From NCBI GenBank assembly GCA_026387055.1, contig JAPLML010000567.1, forward strand, positions 1 to 8,827: a stretch of DNA of 8,827 bases. Reading direction: 5' to 3'. Within the stretch, counting starts at the first letter, position 1. Every line of letters begins with the position of its first letter. The notes beneath the pieces are model-generated. The model ran no database searches. It was not told the DNA's origin and was given only the letters and a program-made list of their open reading frames with translations. This document shows, one piece after another, positions 5,306 through 8,827 of the stretch. The DNA comes from Planctomycetota bacterium. GTDB lineage: Bacteria; Planctomycetota; Phycisphaerae; FEN-1346. Both the position numbers and the translations under genes were made by a program.

Positions 5306-7753
5306 TCAAGGCCGCGACTTCTCAAGCACTTTCCATTCCAGGATGCCGCCGGACCACTCCGCCTGGAGCTGGACCTCGATCCTCAGGCCGGTCGTATCTA
5401 CGGGCTCGAAGGTCACCCGGTTGAACTGGTCAGGCTTCCTCCCGAATTCCGACGCGCCGCGCACCGGCTTCCACACGTTGCCGTCCTTGAAGAGGAGCCG
5501 CCAGGACTGCGGCACGCGGCAATGGCGCTTGAGGCGGGTCTCGTCCCACCAGTAGACCTCGACCGCCGAGACGTTGCAGGGCTTGTCGAAGTCGTACTGC
5601 ACCCACTCCTGGGTGCCGCGGTGGTCCCACCAGGTGAAACGCGGAATGCCCTCGTCGGCCGAGTCCCTCGGCTCGACCCCGTCGTTCAAGCCGGCGAGGG
5701 TGTCGGTCGGGTTGCCGTGCGAGGCCAACGGCCGGGCCTCGCCGGCGATGGTGGCCGGCGGCATCGGCGGGGCCAGGTCGGGCGTCTCGGGCACCCACAC
5801 GAGCATGGCGCCGGGCTCGCGGTTGGTGTTGGCGTAATACGGGACCGCCACAAACTCGGCCGGCTGAACGTTCAGCGCCTTCTCGGCCGGCAGGTACAGG
5901 GGGCGCTCGGCGTCGCTCCGCCGCCACACGACGGCCTCGCCCTTGATCACGGTCACGCCGCCGAGGAGGTCCGGCCGATGCTCGGCCGCGAGCTTGGCCC
6001 CCGGCGGAATGGCCATGTGCCGGACGCGCCTGCCGTTGTCGGCCTCCTCCAGGCAGTAGAGGATCGGGCCGCGCGCGAGCGCCGCCCGCCCCGCGTTCGC
6101 CTGAACGCTCGGATGGGCCTTGAGGCGCTGAATCGGCATCGGCAGGTCCAGTTCAACCGTGTCGCCCGCCTTCCAGGAACGGGAAATCCGCGCGTAGCCG
6201 CGGACCATCTCCAACCGGTCGGTCCGGGCGCCGTTGACCTTGAGCGCCGCGCCCTCGCACCAGCCGGGGATCCTCACGGAGACGCCGAACGGGGCCGCCT
6301 GCGCCGGCTCGACCGCGATCTTCACGTGGCCGTCCCACGGGTACCGCGTGGTCTGCTTCAGCGTGACCTTCCGGTCGCCGATCGTCACGCTCGCGCGGCT
6401 GGCGACGAAGAGGTTCACGTAGACGCCCTCTTTGTCGCAGGCGTAGATATATCCGGGCATCGCGCCCATGATCTTGAGGAACATCGGCGGACAGCACGGG
6501 CACGGGTGCCAGGACCAGCGGGCGCGCCGGCGGCCGGCCTCCAGCGGATTCTCATAGAAGTAGGTATCGCCCTTGAGGCCCGCGCCGCTGAGGGCGCCGT
6601 TGTAGAGCACGCGTTCCAGCTCGTCGGCGTACTTCGCATCGGCGAAGGCCAGGTTCATGGCGCGATGGAAGAACCCCGCGCCGATGGCCGCGCAGGTCTC
6701 CAGGTACGCGGTGTTCGGCAGATCGTAGTCCGGCCCGAAGCCCTCGTGCCCGGCCACCGCGCACACGCCGCCGGTGACGTGCATGCGGCGGTAGACCATG
6801 TTGTCCCAGAGCCGCCGCGCGGCCTGGAGGTAATCGTCGCGGCCATTGGCGCCGGCCGCCGCCACGAGGCCCGTGCAGAGGAGCGTGGCCCGCACGGCAT
6901 GGCCCTCGATCGTCGGCTGCTGGAGGACGGGCATGTGGTCCTGACCGTAACTGCCGTAGTTGATCCGCCCTTCATGGTTGCCGTGGTTCTCGATCCAGAA
7001 CTCCACGAGCTTGAGGTACCGGTTCTCGTCGACCGGGAACGGCAGGGCCGCCTTGAGCTCGGGATGCTCGCGCAGCAGGAGGTACAGCTTCACCATCGCC
7101 TCCTCGGCGAGCGAGTGGCCGGGGATGACGTTCTTCTTCGGCGGCGGGCCCATGACGTCGCTCATGTGGTTCGCGAGCTTCGTCGCCACGGCCAGCAGGC
7201 GCGTCTTGCCCGTGGCCCCGTAGTAGTGGACCGCCGCCTCGACCAGGGCGCCGGCATTGTAGACGTCGTGCTGGCTGTTGTCGTTGCCGCCGTTCAAGCC
7301 CCAGCGGTGCGTCGGCTCCATGAGTTGCGTGTGCGTGTTGAGGTAGCCGTCGGGGTCCCTGGCCGCGGCCGCGGCAATCCGCTCGATGTAGCCGTCGAGG
7401 CGCTTCTCGAGCGCGGGGTCCGGATGGGCCGCCAGGAAGTCCGCGCTTCCGCGGATCATCTCGTAGATCAGCCCATCGTACCACGGGGGTCCCGCGTGGC
7501 CGCCGGTCTGGCCGTCGCGGACCTTGTCGAAGTTGTTAAGGGCCCCGCCCCGGTCGTTCTCGAACTTCGTGAAGCAGTCCGGGACGGTCACCTCCCGCCA
7601 GACCTTCCGCTTGGGGGCCCAGAACTCGTCGTCCACCGTCACCTGCCGGATGGGCACGGGCGTAAGCGCGGGCGGGCGGACCTCCTCCGCCCAGGCGTAG
7701 ACGGCCAGCAGAATCGGGATAACCATGGGCACAAACACCGGCACCGTGCGCAT
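5306..7753 (-). CDS. Secreted GH127-type beta-L-arabinofuranosidase-like glycoside hydrolase (DUF1680)
   Basis: The 815-residue protein probably releases terminal beta-L-arabinofuranosyl or related sugars from plant or algal glycans outside the cytoplasm. It has a signal peptide (hydrophobic 5-21, likely cut after AWA at 22), an (alpha/alpha)6-barrel catalytic domain (about 37-440), beta-sandwich modules (about 440-650), and a C-terminal galactose-binding/discoidin-like domain (about 665-812). Residues matching the characterised Bifidobacterium longum HypBA1 site are present: E337 (acid/base; HEGFGPDYDLPN), E352 and C354 (ETC), and C420-C421 (CCPP), where C420 would be the cysteine nucleophile and the group binds zinc. 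The family's usual Asn after CCPP is Met here (CCPPMF), with an additional C418. ATG at 7753 follows AGGAGG by five bases. It is nine bases downstream of the RNase gene. Family is secure; substrate is not, since related GH146 and uncharacterised DUF1680 members share these motifs. Confidence 0.92.
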   Translation of the reverse strand: MRTVPVFVPMVIPILLAVYAWAEEVRPPALTPVPIRQVTVDDEFWAPKRKVWREVTVPDCFTKFENDRGGALNNFDKVRDGQTGGHAGPPWYDGLIYEMIRGSADFLAAHPDPALEKRLDGYIERIAAAAARDPDGYLNTHTQLMEPTHRWGLNGGNDNSQHDVYNAGALVEAAVHYYGATGKTRLLAVATKLANHMSDVMGPPPKKNVIPGHSLAEEAMVKLYLLLREHPELKAALPFPVDENRYLKLVEFWIENHGNHEGRINYGSYGQDHMPVLQQPTIEGHAVRATLLCTGLVAAAGANGRDDYLQAARRLWDNMVYRRMHVTGGVCAVAGHEGFGPDYDLPNTAYLETCAAIGAGFFHRAMNLAFADAKYADELERVLYNGALSGAGLKGDTYFYENPLEAGRRRARWSWHPCPCCPPMFLKIMGAMPGYIYACDKEGVYVNLFVASRASVTIGDRKVTLKQTTRYPWDGHVKIAVEPAQAAPFGVSVRIPGWCEGAALKVNGARTDRLEMVRGYARISRSWKAGDTVELDLPMPIQRLKAHPSVQANAGRAALARGPILYCLEEADNGRRVRHMAIPPGAKLAAEHRPDLLGGVTVIKGEAVVWRRSDAERPLYLPAEKALNVQPAEFVAVPYYANTNREPGAMLVWVPETPDLAPPMPPATIAGEARPLASHGNPTDTLAGLNDGVEPRDSADEGIPRFTWWDHRGTQEWVQYDFDKPCNVSAVEVYWWDETRLKRHCRVPQSWRLLFKDGNVWKPVRGASEFGRKPDQFNRVTFEPVDTTGLRIEVQLQAEWSGGILEWKVLEKSRP

Positions 7754-7758
7754 CGCCC

Positions 7759-7764
7759 CCTCCT
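7759..7764 (-). promoter_or_regulatory. Ribosome binding site overlapping the upstream stop codon
   Basis: AGGAGG on the minus strand lies five bases before ATG at 7753. Its first two bases are the last two of the RNase stop codon TAG (7763-7765). This arrangement usually means translation of the second gene is coupled to ribosomes finishing the first. Confidence 0.75.
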
Positions 7765-8827
7765 ATGACCCCAGGGCCACCTCATCCCGGTAGCCCGGCA
7801 CCGACACGTCCCAGGCCAGCTTGCCTCGCACGAATTCGGCGAAGTGAGCGGCCGTCTCAGGTTCCCCATGGACAACGAAAGTCTTCCGCGGCGGGGTGCG
7901 GGCGCCGGAGAGCCACCGGAGCAGTTCGTCGCGGTCGGCGTGGGCGGAGAAGCCGCTGAGCTGGACCACCTTCGCCCGCACGGGATACGTCCGCCCGTGA
8001 ATGCGCACTTCCTTGGCCCCGTCGACGATCTCGCGGCCAAGCGTTCCGGCCGCCTGGTACCCCACGAAGAGGATCGTGCTTTCAGGCCGGGCGATGTTGT
8101 GCTCCAAGTGGTGCTTGATTCGCCCGCCCGTGCACATGCCGGAGCCGGCCATGAGGATGGCCGTGCCCCGCACGTGGTTGATCGCCTTCGACTCGTCGGT
8201 CGTGCGGGTCACGTGGAGGCCCGGCAGATCGAACGGCGACCGGTTCCGGCGCACCAGCGCCGTCATCTCCGCGTCGTAGAGCTCCGGATGCCTCTGGAAC
8301 ACCTCATTGACGTTGATGGCCATGGGGCTGTCGAGGAAGGTCATGAGGTGCGGGATGCGGTTGGCGCGCAGAAGCGTGTTCAGGTGGTAGAGGACGTCCT
8401 GCGAGCGCTCGAGCGCGAACGTGGGGATGACGATGTTGCCGCCGGCCTCGTAGGTTGAGTTGACGGCCTGGGCGAGCCGGTCCGCGGCCTCGGCCTCCCC
8501 CGGATGGAGCGAATCGCCATACGTCGATTCCACGAGCACGTAGTCCGCCCGGTCGAGGACCGTGGGGTCCTCAAGGAACGGCACATTCCACCGGCCGACG
8601 TCGCCCGAGAAGACGATGGCCCTTTCTTCGGCGCCCTGCCTGAGGACGACCCGGATGGACGCGGCGCCCAGGATGTGCCCCGCGTTGAGGAACGTCGCCT
8701 CAATCCCGTGGCCCAGCGCGATCGCCTGGCCGTACCGCACGGGCGAGAACCGGTCCTGGCACGCGGTCGCGTCCTCGGTCGTATACAGCGGCACCTCGGG
8801 ATAGGGGCCGCGGCGGCCCTCGCGGCG
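7763..8827 (-). CDS. Beta-CASP metallo-beta-lactamase RNase, 5'-truncated by the window edge
   Basis: The C-terminal 354 residues of a YSH1/CPSF-73-like (COG1236) exonuclease are present; such enzymes cut or degrade RNA in the cytoplasm with two zinc ions. The frame is open to the window edge, and the first codons (RREGRRGPYPE) run into PLYTTEDA, typical of mid-domain sequence; a GTG at 8794 is internal, not a start. The HxHxDH zinc motif must lie outside the window. Visible motifs, numbered from the first residue seen, are NAGHILGAA (H51), FSGDVGRW (D76), the beta-CASP acidic motif VESTYGD (E100), SGMCTGGRIKHHLEHN (H239/H240 region), and GFSAHAD (H296), followed by VVHGE. RNase J is less likely given the GSGMCTGGR and C-terminal layout. 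It ends nine bases before the hydrolase gene and probably shares its transcript. The promoter is outside the window. Confidence 0.9.
   Translation of the reverse strand, partial: RREGRRGPYPEVPLYTTEDATACQDRFSPVRYGQAIALGHGIEATFLNAGHILGAASIRVVLRQGAEERAIVFSGDVGRWNVPFLEDPTVLDRADYVLVESTYGDSLHPGEAEAADRLAQAVNSTYEAGGNIVIPTFALERSQDVLYHLNTLLRANRIPHLMTFLDSPMAINVNEVFQRHPELYDAEMTALVRRNRSPFDLPGLHVTRTTDESKAINHVRGTAILMAGSGMCTGGRIKHHLEHNIARPESTILFVGYQAAGTLGREIVDGAKEVRIHGRTYPVRAKVVQLSGFSAHADRDELLRWLSGARTPPRKTFVVHGEPETAAHFAEFVRGKLAWDVSVPGYRDEVALGS

Noticed and set aside
3968..7768. Plus-strand open frame of about 1266 codons antisense to the beta-propeller and glycosidase genes
   Set aside because: It mirrors the codon pattern of the minus-strand genes in GC-rich DNA; its translation is low-complexity Arg/Ala/Val/Leu/Asp sequence without domains, and it spans two unrelated real genes.
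8795..8827. Start of the RNase at GTG 8794
   Set aside because: The frame stays open to the window edge with plausible coding sequence, and the zinc-binding N-terminal half of the domain would be missing; the gene is cut by the window, not short.

Overview
The window is GC-rich, tightly packed bacterial chromosome in which every supported gene reads on the minus strand. It probably comes from a planctomycete or close relative (PVC group). The reasons are a secreted beta-propeller protein opening with the WPQWRGP motif common in Planctomycetes and Verrucomicrobia, a secreted GH127-type glycoside hydrolase with a C-terminal discoidin-like domain, and high GC. This placement is an inference from gene content; there is no rRNA gene in the window to settle it.

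Read in the direction of transcription (right to left), there are two transcription units. The first enters from the right edge. It starts with a beta-CASP metallo-beta-lactamase RNase whose N-terminus lies outside the window (7763-8827). Nine bases later comes a secreted beta-L-arabinofuranosidase-like enzyme (5306-7753), whose ribosome binding site overlaps the RNase stop codon. After 63 bases comes a secreted PQQ-like beta-propeller protein (3998-5242) with a strong Shine-Dalgarno. These three probably share a transcript, although only the two secreted proteins make obvious functional sense together.

About 180 bases of intergenic DNA follow (3819-3997). They hold weak inverted repeats and a near-consensus sigma-70 promoter (TTGACT, 17 bases, TATACT, with an extended -10 TG). 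This promoter drives the second unit, dnaG (primase, 1944-3818, TTG start) and rpoD (primary sigma factor, 189-1904), 39 bases apart. It is the core of the macromolecular synthesis operon, without rpsU in front. Because the sigma factor made here should recognise exactly this promoter type, the operon is likely to feed back on itself.

The unit ends with a GC hairpin followed by a T-rich stretch (151-176). The left edge (1-141) is a tandem array of a 50-bp unit built from 7-bp sub-repeats, probably running off the window.

I found no convincing sign of a new biological system. The most unusual items are the nested 7-bp/50-bp repeat array beside the operon, the coupling of an RNase to a secreted glycosidase, a CxxC next to the primase Toprim domain, and uneven translation signals within the dnaG-rpoD operon.
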